NCBI GenBank assembly: GCA_023091665.1
Contig: JALJCQ010000001.1
Span: 558,001-622,000 of the forward strand
Source: Pythium myriotylum
Lineage: Eukaryota; Oomycota; Peronosporomycetes; Pythiales; Pythiaceae
Length of the DNA stretch: 64,000 nt
Direction: 5' to 3'
The notes under the pieces: generated by a model
What the model saw: the letters and a program-made list of their open reading frames with translations, nothing else
Databases searched by the model: none
What the model was told of the DNA's origin: nothing
Shown here: piece by piece, positions 53,847 through 62,355 of the stretch
Layout of the letters: the number at the start of each line of letters is the position of its first letter
Numbering within the stretch: the first letter of the stretch is position 1
Position numbers and translations under genes: made by a program

Positions 53847-55144
53847 TTCCCTCGCCTTGCCTCCCAGCCAACTCGATCCTTTCCGTCATTTCCCATCAAC
53901 ACAACGCAAGCCCGACCCCAGACCTGCACTCAACACCACCCACACACACGCACACCGCACACCCCACGCACCCCACACACCCGTGCCTGCCACCTCCGTC
54001 TCGCCGTGAAGCCCTCGCACCTCCTCACCTCGCTCGCCCTCCTTCGTCGCGCTTCGCCTCCCTCCGCCTCCCTTCACACCCCGAGTAGCCTCTCGTACTG
54101 TATCCCCGGCTCGACGACACCGCCATCCCCACCACCACCACTGATAGCTGATAGTAGCGTCAGCATCAACATCGTCAGCGTTGCACCGTGCTCACCGCCT
54201 CGTGTGCGACCTGCACGAATACCACCACTGATAGTAGTGTCAGCATCAACATCGTCAGCGTTGCACCGTACTCACCGCGTCGTGTGCGACCTGCACGAAT
54301 CAACTCGAACCTCCGGCACTGCTAATCACCACTAACCACCGCCACGGGCTCTCCTGCCTCTTCAGCTTGTGCTGCCTGTGCTGCCTGTTTCTTTCTCCAT
54401 TATCTTCATCCGCATCCGCATTCGCATTCACCTGCGTCCCCATGCTCATTGGAGGATTGAACCACTATACATACAAGTTGCCGGTCATCGTCCAGCGCCC
54501 TCATGTCCCCACGCCAACGTGCCAATGGAGGACCAACGAACGTGTCAACAAACGTGTCAACGAACGTGAACGTGTCAACGCAGAACCCAGAACCCTCAGG
54601 GCACAGCACGCACACGCACACAGCACACAGCACACGCAAGGCGCACACAGCACACAGCACACAGCACACGCAAGGCGCACACAGCACACAGCACAGCACA
54701 GCACAGCATACCACCCGACCAACCAACCAACCAACCATAAGTACATGGTGGTGGCCTCCTTGCTCGAGAGATCCATTGTCGTGAAGGAGATAGGGGATCA
54801 GAGACCCGGGACGCAGGGGCGGGTGGTCATCAGATGCGCCGGCGCTGCCGCGGTCCAGGACCCAAGACGGCCGGCCAAGACGGCCGGCCAAGCCAGACGG
54901 CCAAGACGCACGAGAGAGCGCGTAGGTCGTCGTCACGGCTCCGGGAGTGTTAGCGCGTTGCAGGGTGGTTGTTGGTCGTAGCTGTGCGTTTTTTGTGGTG
55001 TTCGTGGCGTTTGCAGTGTTTGTGGTGTTTGAGGTGTGTTGTTGTTGTTGTGGTTCGTGTGTGTTATGGTGTGCGTGTCGTTTTGTGCGTGGGTTTTAGT
55101 GTGTGTTGTTTGTGATGTGTTTTGTGTGGGGTAGGTGTGTTAAT

Positions 55145-55224
55145 GGTCAGTTGGCCGAGCGGTCTAAGGCGCCAGTTTAAGGCACTGGTCTGAAAGGGCG
55201 TGGGTTCGAATCCCACACTGGCCA
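55145..55224 (+). tRNA. tRNA-Leu (AAG), array copy 38
   Basis: TTTC tract 55225-55271 (47 bp). 1423 bp to the next tRNA. First subrepeat has the CTCTCCGCC form. Confidence 0.95.
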
Positions 55225-55229
55225 TTCTC

Positions 55230-55269
<40 letters not shown>

Positions 55270-56567
55270 TTCCCTCGCCTTGCCTCCCAGCCAACTCGAT
55301 CCTTTCCGTCATTTCCCATCAACACAACGCAAGCCCGACCCCAGACCTGCACTCAACACCACCCACACACACGCACACCGCACACCCCACGCACCCCACA
55401 CACCCGTGCCTGCCACCTCCGTCTCGCCGTGAAGCCCTCGCACCTCCTCACCTCGCTCGCCCTCCTTCGTCGCGCTTCGCCTCCCTCCGCCTCCCTTCAC
55501 ACCCCGAGTAGCCTCTCGTACTGTATCCCCGGCTCGACGACACCGCCATCCCCACCACCACCACTGATAGCTGATAGTAGCGTCAGCATCAACATCGTCA
55601 GCGTTGCACCGTGCTCTCCGCCTCGTGTGCGACCTGCACGAATACCACCACTGATAGTAGTGTCAGCATCAACATCGTCAGCGTTGCACCGTACTCACCG
55701 CGTCGTGTGCGACCTGCACGAATCAACTCGAACCTCCGGCACTGCTAATCACCACTAACCACCGCCACGGGCTCTCCTGCCTCTTCAGCTTGTGCTGCCT
55801 GTGCTGCCTGTTTCTTTCTCCATTATCTTCATCCGCATCCGCATTCGCATTCACCTGCGTCCCCATGCTCATTGGAGGATTGAACCACTATACATACAAG
55901 TTGCCGGTCATCGTCCAGCGCCCTCATGTCCCCACGCCAACGTGCCAATGGAGGACCAACGAACGTGTCAACAAACGTGTCAACGAACGTGAACGTGTCA
56001 ACGCAGAACCCAGAACCCTCAGGGCACAGCACGCACACGCACACAGCACACAGCACACGCAAGGCGCACACAGCACACAGCACACAGCACACGCAAGGCG
56101 CACACAGCACACAGCACAGCACAGCACAGCATACCACCCGACCAACCAACCAACCAACCATAAGTACATGGTGGTGGCCTCCTTGCTCGAGAGATCCATT
56201 GTCGTGAAGGAGATAGGGGATCAGAGACCCGGGACGCAGGGGCGGGTGGTCATCAGATGCGCCGGCGCTGCCGCGGTCCAGGACCCAAGACGGCCGGCCA
56301 AGACGGCCGGCCAAGCCAGACGGCCAAGACGCACGAGAGAGCGCGTAGGTCGTCGTCACGGCTCCGGGAGTGTTAGCGCGTTGCAGGGTGGTTGTTGGTC
56401 GTAGCTGTGCGTTTTTTGTGGTGTTCGTGGCGTTTGCAGTGTTTGTGGTGTTTGAGGTGTGTTGTTGTTGTTGTGGTTTGTGTGTGTTATGGTGTGCGTG
56501 TCGTTTTGTGCGTGGGTTTTAGTGTGTGTTGTTTGTGATGTGTTTTGTGTGGGGTAGGTGTGTTAAT

Positions 56568-56647
56568 GGTCAGTTGGCCGAGCGGTCTAAGGCGCCAGTT
56601 TAAGGCACTGGTCTGAAAGGGCGTGGGTTCGAATCCCACACTGGCCA
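56568..56647 (+). tRNA. tRNA-Leu (AAG), array copy 39
   Basis: TTTC tract 56648-56694 (47 bp). Carries the CCATCATTTCC variant and a private T-to-C at about 56905. 1423 bp to the next tRNA. Confidence 0.95.
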
Positions 56648-56652
56648 TTCTC

Positions 56653-56692
<40 letters not shown>

Positions 56693-57990
56693 TTCCCTCG
56701 CCTTGCCTCCCAGCCAACTCGATCCTTTCCATCATTTCCCATCAACACAACGCAAGCCCGACCCCAGACCTGCACTCAACACCACCCACACACACGCACA
56801 CCGCACACCCCACGCACCCCACACACCCGTGCCTGCCACCTCCGTCTCGCCGTGAAGCCCTCGCACCTCCTCACCTCGCTCGCCCCCCTTCGTCGCGCTT
56901 CGCCCCCCTCCGCCTCCCTTCACACCCCGAGTAGCCTCTCGTACTGTATCCCCGGCTCGACGACACCGCCATCCCCACCACCACCACTGATAGCTGATAG
57001 TAGCGTCAGCATCAACATCGTCAGCGTTGCACCGTGCTCTCCGCCTCGTGTGCGACCTGCACGAATACCACCACTGATAGTAGTGTCAGCATCAACATCG
57101 TCAGCGTTGCACCGTACTCACCGCGTCGTGTGCGACCTGCACGAATCAACTCGAACCTCCGGCACTGCTAATCACCACTAACCACCGCCACGGGCTCTCC
57201 TGCCTCTTCAGCTTGTGCTGCCTGTGCTGCCTGTTTCTTTCTCCATTATCTTCATCCGCATCCGCATTCGCATTCACCTGCGTCCCCATGCTCATTGGAG
57301 GATTGAACCACTATACATACAAGTTGCCGGTCATCGTCCAGCGCCCTCATGTCCCCACGCCAACGTGCCAATGGAGGACCAACGAACGTGTCAACAAACG
57401 TGTCAACGAACGTGAACGTGTCAACGCAGAACCCAGAACCCTCAGGGCACAGCACGCACACGCACACAGCACACAGCACACGCAAGGCGCACACAGCACA
57501 CAGCACACAGCACACGCAAGGCGCACACAGCACACAGCACAGCACAGCACAGCATACCACCCGACCAACCAACCAACCAACCATAAGTACATGGTGGTGG
57601 CCTCCTTGCTCGAGAGATCCATTGTCGTGAAGGAGATAGGGGATCAGAGACCCGGGACGCAGGGGCGGGTGGTCATCAGATGCGCCGGCGCTGCCGCGGT
57701 CCAGGACCCAAGACGGCCGGCCAAGACGGCCGGCCAAGCCAGACGGCCAAGACGCACGAGAGAGCGCGTAGGTCGTCGTCACGGCTCCGGGAGTGTTAGC
57801 GCGTTGCAGGGTGGTTGTTGGTCGTAGCTGTGCGTTTTTTGTGGTGTTCGTGGCGTTTGCAGTGTTTGTGGTGTTTGAGGTGTGTTGTTGTTGTTGTGGT
57901 TTGTGTGTGTTATGGTGTGCGTGTCGTTTTGTGCGTGGGTTTTAGTGTGTGTTGTTTGTGATGTGTTTTGTGTGGGGTAGGTGTGTTAAT

Positions 57991-58070
57991 GGTCAGTTGG
58001 CCGAGCGGTCTAAGGCGCCAGTTTAAGGCACTGGTCTGAAAGGGCGTGGGTTCGAATCCCACACTGGCCA
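57991..58070 (+). tRNA. tRNA-Leu (AAG), array copy 40 (last)
   Basis: Last tRNA before the retroelement and still unchanged. TTTC tract 58071-58121 (51 bp). One C is missing from CCCAGCCAACTCG at about 58140. The spacer is cut by the LTR 917 bp past the tRNA 3' end. Confidence 0.95.
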
Positions 58071-58075
58071 TTCTC

Positions 58076-58119
<44 letters not shown>

Positions 58120-58986
58120 TTCCCTCGCCTTGCCTCCCAGCAACTCGATCCTTTCCATCATTTCCCATCAACACAACGCAAGCCCGACCCCAGACCTGCA
58201 CTCAACACCACCCACACACACGCACACCGCACACCCCACGCACCCCACACACCCGTGCCTGCCACCTCCGTCTCGCCGTGAAGCCCTCGCACCTCCTCAC
58301 CTCGCTCGCCCCCCTTCGTCGCGCTTCGCCTCCCTCCGCCTCCCTTCACACCCCGAGTAGCCTCTCGTACTGTATCCCCGGCTCGACGACACCGCCGTCC
58401 CCACCACCACCACTGATAGCTGATAGTAGCGTCAGCATCAACATCGTCAGCGTTGCACCGTGCTCTCCGCCTCGTGTGCGACCTGCACGAATACCACCAC
58501 TGATAGTAGTGTCAGCATCAACATCGTCAGCGTTGCACCGTACTCACCGCGTCGTGTGCGACCTGCACGAATCAACTCGAACCTCCGGCACTGCTAATCA
58601 CCACTAACCACCGCCACGGGCTCTCCTGCCTCTTCAGCTTGAGCTGCTTGTGCTGCCTGTGCTGCCTGTGCTGCCTGTGCTGCCTGTTTCTTTCTCCATT
58701 ATCTTCATCCGCATCCGCATTCGCATTCGCATTCACCTGCGTCCCCATGCTCATTGGAGCATTGAACCACAATACATACAAGTTGCCGGTCATCGTCCAG
58801 CGCCCTCATGTCCCCACGCCAACGTGCCAATGGAGGACCAACGAACGTGTCAACAAACGTGTCAACGAACGTGAACGTGTCAACGCAGAACCCAGAACCC
58901 TCAGGGCACAGCACGCACACGCAAGGCGCACACAGCACACAGCACAGCACAGCACAGCATACCATCCGACCAACCGACCAGCCAAC
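58071..58986 (+). repeat. Truncated, diverged edge unit of the array
   Basis: Follows the unit consensus to the subrepeats (58422 onward), then diverges. The CTGCCTGTG motif is expanded to four copies (about 58650-58686). CATTCG is expanded (about 58720-58735). GGAGCATTGAACCACAATAC replaces GGAGGATTGAACCACTATAC. The CACACAG tract is reduced to about 58907-58958. The CCAA patch reads GACCAACCGACCAGCCAAC and stops at 58986. The downstream conserved block, 13-bp minisatellite, G/T region and next tRNA are absent from the window. Confidence 0.9.
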
Positions 58987-59091
58987 TGTGGTAAAGCGGC
59001 CGAGAATTTTAGGGGCACTAGACCGAGGTGATAGGCAGAGACTCTGGGTAGTACCGTAGGAGGCTCCAGACTAACCCATACCATTACTATA

Positions 59092-59134
59092 CTCGGTATC
59101 AGCCGCCGGTATTACCGGCGGAACCGATACTGAG
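59092..59134. other. Strong hairpin/cruciform in the LTR
   Basis: Outer arms CTCGGTATC (59092-59100) and GATACTGAG (59126-59134) pair over 9 bp with one G-T. Inner arms CCGCCGGT (59103-59110) and ACCGGCGG (59114-59121) pair perfectly around a 3-base ATT loop. Symmetric internal loops of two to four bases separate the two stems. Confidence 0.85.
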
Positions 59135-59856
59135 ACGATTGTGCCATTCCATAGCCGATTGGCTAAAATGGGGGCTGATTGCGTAGCCGAAAGCCGCAGT
59201 CATCACCTGAATACAAGGGGGATGATCGGCAGGATACTGGCTGAATCGGCAGAAAAAGGGCATGTATTCAGCAGTAGTAATGGGTGTAGAGCCGGTAGCG
59301 AACTTAGGGCAGCCAAACTTAGCGTAGGGGTACTTAGATCAGCTGATGAGACCAAGGTAATAGACTTCCACTTTCACCGCCAAGCCCGCAAGCAAGCCGC
59401 GTCGTCTTGGCAAGGAACGTCGCATCAAGGCTCGCCGTCACCAACAGGAGGTGACGTTAAAGAAGACCCCGGTGGAACCTGGCTATTGCTGTCAGGGGAA
59501 GCCGACGACTCTCAAGCGGCCGACTTGAAGCGCTGGGGCAAGACTGCCAGCGGCGTCGGCTGCATCAAGGACAAGGACACTCGTGTGCGCCGGTGGGATC
59601 GTCTACCCGCCACGACAAGGCAAGGTTACGGTCTCTAGTGCTCAGCACTAGCAGATCTCACGCCCCAAGGAAGCCGCAGCCGTCTCATCGGCTGCGCACA
59701 AGTACTCCGAGCCCCTGCGTGTTGAGCAGGCGTGTTTCTCGGCCCGGTACAACCCCCGGCCCAACTCTGCGAGACGGTCTCCTCGCGGAGCTCAGCTGGC
59801 CGACCCCAGAGGCTTCACGACCCTCTGGCTTCCCCTCCCCCGACTTCGGTGTCAGA

Positions 59857-60010
59857 GCGCCAACGGTTCACCCCCACAGCGACTTTCGTGGGGTGCAACG
59901 TCTGTTGGCAGCTCACTAGCACCAAGAACCCAAGCGCCAACGGTTCACCCCCACAGCGACTTTCGTGGGGTGCAACGTCTGTTGGCAGCTCACTAGCACC
60001 AAGAACCCAA
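59857..60010 (+). repeat. Exact 77-bp tandem duplication upstream of gag
   Basis: Copies 59857-59933 and 59934-60010 are identical over all 77 bases as read. Each contains CCCCCAC and GTGGGG arms about ten bases apart that could form a hairpin. It ends 81 bp before the gag ATG. Perfect identity suggests a recent duplication or a maintained leader element. Confidence 0.95.
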
Positions 60011-60091
60011 GGCCTGTTGGCGAGTGGTCAGCTGTCACAAGCAGTCGCTGTGCAGTGATTTTTGCTGACCCACTCTACCACAGTGGTGCGT

Positions 60092-61381
60092 ATGCCAGGA
60101 GCTAGTGGCTACATGGCATCGAAGTCGAAGAGACCGCCAAGGTCGAAGTCACCTGTCCAAGCGGCCGCAGGTGACTTAGATTCGAAACGAGCTAGGCCGC
60201 AACCGAGTTCTGTTGGAAGGCCCCCAGCCGAACACGGTGACCAAGAACATGTCGATCTCGAAGGGCCCCCACGCGTGAGCGTGGTCGAAGGACGGTCGAC
60301 ATCGGGTGACTCCATCACCCGCAACCTCCTCCCAGACCTCGACGAAGAAGCCAAGGACGGCGCCAGCGACGCTGGCTCAGAAGACGTCGACCTGAGTGGC
60401 GACATCGCGGAGCTGAACGTCGGCGACGACGCGACGGCTCCGGCGACCCCGATCACCCGTGCCGTCAACTCGGTGCCGGTGAAGATGGATCCCACCAGGC
60501 CGACAGCCGTGCCGGCACGGATGATCGAGGTGATCATGTCGAAGCACGATGGTCTCAAGCACCTCCAGGTGACCCGAGTCAGCGCCGCTGCCGATGTCCG
60601 CGACCCTGGCTTCGCGTCGATGAAGACTCAGCAGCAGGTGCTGCACGGCATCATCGGTGTCTTCAACACCGCCGGGTACAGCGTGACCATCTTGGACAAC
60701 GCCAAGATCCTCGCGACACGGCGCGACAAGCTGATCGCGGGCGCTCAGGCGATCTTCGAGCTGTTCCTCCGCCACCAGTCTCAGCGCAAGCTCGAGCAAG
60801 CCATCGGTGCGAACCGTGGTGGGCTCATGGATGCTGAATCGCTGCAGAAGATCGCGGAGCAAGTCATCGGACGCTCCAGGGAAGAAGTCAAGCAGATGGA
60901 AGAAGAGATCATGCTGAAGGACAAGATGCTCAAGGATCTTGAGAACTACCTGCAAGACTTCGCCGACAGGGTCGCATCAGGCGAGCTGACCGCAGCTCAA
61001 CTTGCGTCAGTGTCGACCGCGGGCGCGCCGAGCGTTGCCAGTGCCGAGGTGAAGCCGACGGTCAAGCCAGAGCCGAAGGTCAAGGCCGAGAAGCCGACCC
61101 CAGTCGCTAAGTCGCCGGCAGTCTGGTCTTCGACCGACTACCTGGCCGACATCTACGACGAGTGCGTCGCGCCAGGCGTTAGCGCCATGACTCGCCTGCG
61201 GCAGTCGGCCTGTGCCGATCTGAAGTCATTCGACGGCAAGTTTTGCGATGAATATCGTGGCAAGGCCTTCATCAGTTCGGTCCGTTCAGCGTTCCGCCAA
61301 GACGAGATGACTGATGGCCAATGCTGCTTGAAGTTCCCCGAGCTGCTCACCGGCGCGTCGAAGATCTGGTACAGCAGCTGA
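60092..61381 (+). CDS. gag: Gag polyprotein, N-terminal part (ends at a frame break)
   Basis: Structural protein of the retrotransposon particle. I chose the ATG at 60092 as the first in frame; the next, at 60113, is equally possible. There are 429 codons before TGA at 61379-61381. Seen in order: a basic serine/proline-rich start (SKSKRPPRSKSP), an acidic stretch at about residues 85-120, and a helical region with a likely coiled coil at about residues 262-300 (SREEVKQMEEEIMLKDKMLK). A lysine/proline-rich linker follows, then the beginning of the retrotransposon gag domain, ending at the characteristic tryptophan (TGG at 61367). The stop falls inside that domain, whose continuation is in the -1 frame from 61378. 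This indicates a one-base loss (or a sequencing error) rather than a natural terminus. Localisation would be cytoplasmic particles, from family knowledge. Confidence 0.88.
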   Translation: MPGASGYMASKSKRPPRSKSPVQAAAGDLDSKRARPQPSSVGRPPAEHGDQEHVDLEGPPRVSVVEGRSTSGDSITRNLLPDLDEEAKDGASDAGSEDVDLSGDIAELNVGDDATAPATPITRAVNSVPVKMDPTRPTAVPARMIEVIMSKHDGLKHLQVTRVSAAADVRDPGFASMKTQQQVLHGIIGVFNTAGYSVTILDNAKILATRRDKLIAGAQAIFELFLRHQSQRKLEQAIGANRGGLMDAESLQKIAEQVIGRSREEVKQMEEEIMLKDKMLKDLENYLQDFADRVASGELTAAQLASVSTAGAPSVASAEVKPTVKPEPKVKAEKPTPVAKSPAVWSSTDYLADIYDECVAPGVSAMTRLRQSACADLKSFDGKFCDEYRGKAFISSVRSAFRQDEMTDGQCCLKFPELLTGASKIWYSS

Positions 61382-62316
61382 AGAAGTCGACTCGCGCCAA
61401 CTGGTCACTCCTTCAAGCCGAGTTCGAGCGTGAGTACTGCGGTGCGACGGTCACGGCTCACCAGCGCTACTACGAGCTGCGCCGGAAGCCGAACGAAGAG
61501 CACCTCGACTACCTGTACCGACTCAACGTCCAAGCCATCGAAGCTGGCATCGACTATGAAGGTGCTGCGGCATCCTTCCACGTGACGCACTTCCTCGACA
61601 CATGTGAAGACGCCGAGCTCGCACGCCAGTTTGGTCTGGCCAAGCCGACGACGGAGGAGCAGCTTCGTCAAGCGTTGAAGGAGCTGCTGCCCCAGAACCA
61701 GCGGTCGAGGCGCAATGAGTCAGCCAAGTTGCGTGCGGACAAGCGCGACAGCAAGCCGAAGCCGTTCATCGCCGGTTCCAAGCAGCGGCCGATCGCCGTC
61801 AACGCGTTGGCGAAGCTGCTCGGGTCCTCGAGTCGAGCTGCCGAAGTCGACCTGTCAAGCGTGTCTGAGTCAAGCTCGGATGGCAGCGAGTCGGAAGACA
61901 GCGGAGCTGAAGATGGCGAAGGTGACGAAGGCGAAGATGCAGCGGAAGCTGCTGGCTTGGCGACGATGCTGGCGCCCGAGTCCGTGCAGGCGCTGACCAA
62001 GCTCGTCGCCGCCCTCCAAGGTCGTGACAGGGTGGGCAAGCCGAAGGGTGAGGTGTCAAAGCCTCAACACCCATGCTCGCATTGCGGCTCGAAGCGCCAT
62101 CAAGACCGCGATTGTTGGAGCCGTATCACTTGTACGGTGTGCGGTCGGCTCGGTCACCCGGCCGACTATTGCTACCACCGTTGCAAGGGGTGCGGCAATG
62201 TCCACGATCGCGGTGCTTGCCCGCTGGAAGAGCTCGCAAACCACCTGAAGGCGTGGTTCGACCCGACGAAGCACGCTGGCGTCCTGCCGGCGGCCGTCGA
62301 AAAGTGGTTAAACTAA
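61378..62316 (+). CDS. gag: Gag polyprotein, C-terminal part (gag domain rest and zinc knuckles)
   Basis: Continues Gag in the -1 frame for 312 codons to TAA at 62314. It starts with the second half of the gag domain (LKKSTRANWSLLQAEFEREY, then HLDYLYRLNV). A basic stretch follows, then a serine/acidic low-complexity tract (about 61855-61965). Three cysteine/histidine knuckles bind nucleic acid: CX2CX4HX4C at 62074-62115, CX2CX4HX4C at 62131-62172, and a shortened CX2CX3HX4C at 62182-62220. The piece has no start codon of its own in a sensible place, as expected for the downstream half of a broken gene. The last codons overlap the proposed frameshift site into pol. Confidence 0.88.
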   Translation: MKKSTRANWSLLQAEFEREYCGATVTAHQRYYELRRKPNEEHLDYLYRLNVQAIEAGIDYEGAAASFHVTHFLDTCEDAELARQFGLAKPTTEEQLRQALKELLPQNQRSRRNESAKLRADKRDSKPKPFIAGSKQRPIAVNALAKLLGSSSRAAEVDLSSVSESSSDGSESEDSGAEDGEGDEGEDAAEAAGLATMLAPESVQALTKLVAALQGRDRVGKPKGEVSKPQHPCSHCGSKRHQDRDCWSRITCTVCGRLGHPADYCYHRCKGCGNVHDRGACPLEELANHLKAWFDPTKHAGVLPAAVEKWLN

Positions 62317-62355
62317 GCCGCCCGCCAGTTTGGGGACTGGTACGCGCCGGGCGGC
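62307..62355 (+). promoter_or_regulatory. Candidate -1 ribosomal frameshift signal between gag and pol
   Basis: Slippery heptamer G TTA AAC (62307-62313) in the gag zero frame, directly followed by the gag TAA stop. Stem arms GCCGCCCG (62317-62324) and CGGGCGGC (62348-62355) are perfectly complementary over 8 bp. Stacked inside is a second stem, CCAGT (62325-62329) with ACTGG (62336-62340), closed by loop TTGGGG. A 7-base bulge lies on the 3' side. A single -1 slip enters the pol frame exactly at 62313, and that frame stays open to the window end. The GGGG of the loop could contact CCC at 62358-62360 to make a pseudoknot, which is speculative. GUUAAAC is a known slippery heptamer in arteriviruses. 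Confidence 0.72.

Larger units (their letters stand above)
58987..60091 (+). repeat. 5' LTR plus leader (inner LTR boundary not resolved)
   Basis: The left end is set by the abrupt loss of array homology at 58986/58987 and by the TG start (TGTGGTAAAGCGGCCG). The inner end needs the 3' LTR for comparison. One possibility is CA at 60081-60082 followed by a TGG-initiated primer-binding-site-like stretch at 60084, but that would overlap the gag start and I could not match it to a tRNA. The region also holds a 17-bp palindrome (CTAGTGCTCAGCACTAG, 59635-59651). No gene is supported in this 1.1 kb; open frames here show no recognisable protein. Confidence 0.7.

Noticed and set aside
58071..58987. 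Ty3-like targeted insertion at a tRNA gene
   Set aside because: The element lies 917 bp downstream of the nearest tRNA, not at its 5' start region, and any array insertion would be near some tRNA by chance.
59141..59638. 165-codon frame in the LTR region
   Set aside because: No ATG start, no recognisable domain, overlaps LTR structure; an internal promoter/leader region is more plausible.
60084..60101. Primer-binding site starting TGGTGCGTATGCC
   Set aside because: Only the TGG start and a preceding CA support it; it overlaps the gag ATG and I could not match it to a tRNA 3' end.
61370..61385. Programmed frameshift within gag
   Set aside because: No slippery heptamer and the shift would lie inside a folded domain; treated as a mutation or sequencing error.
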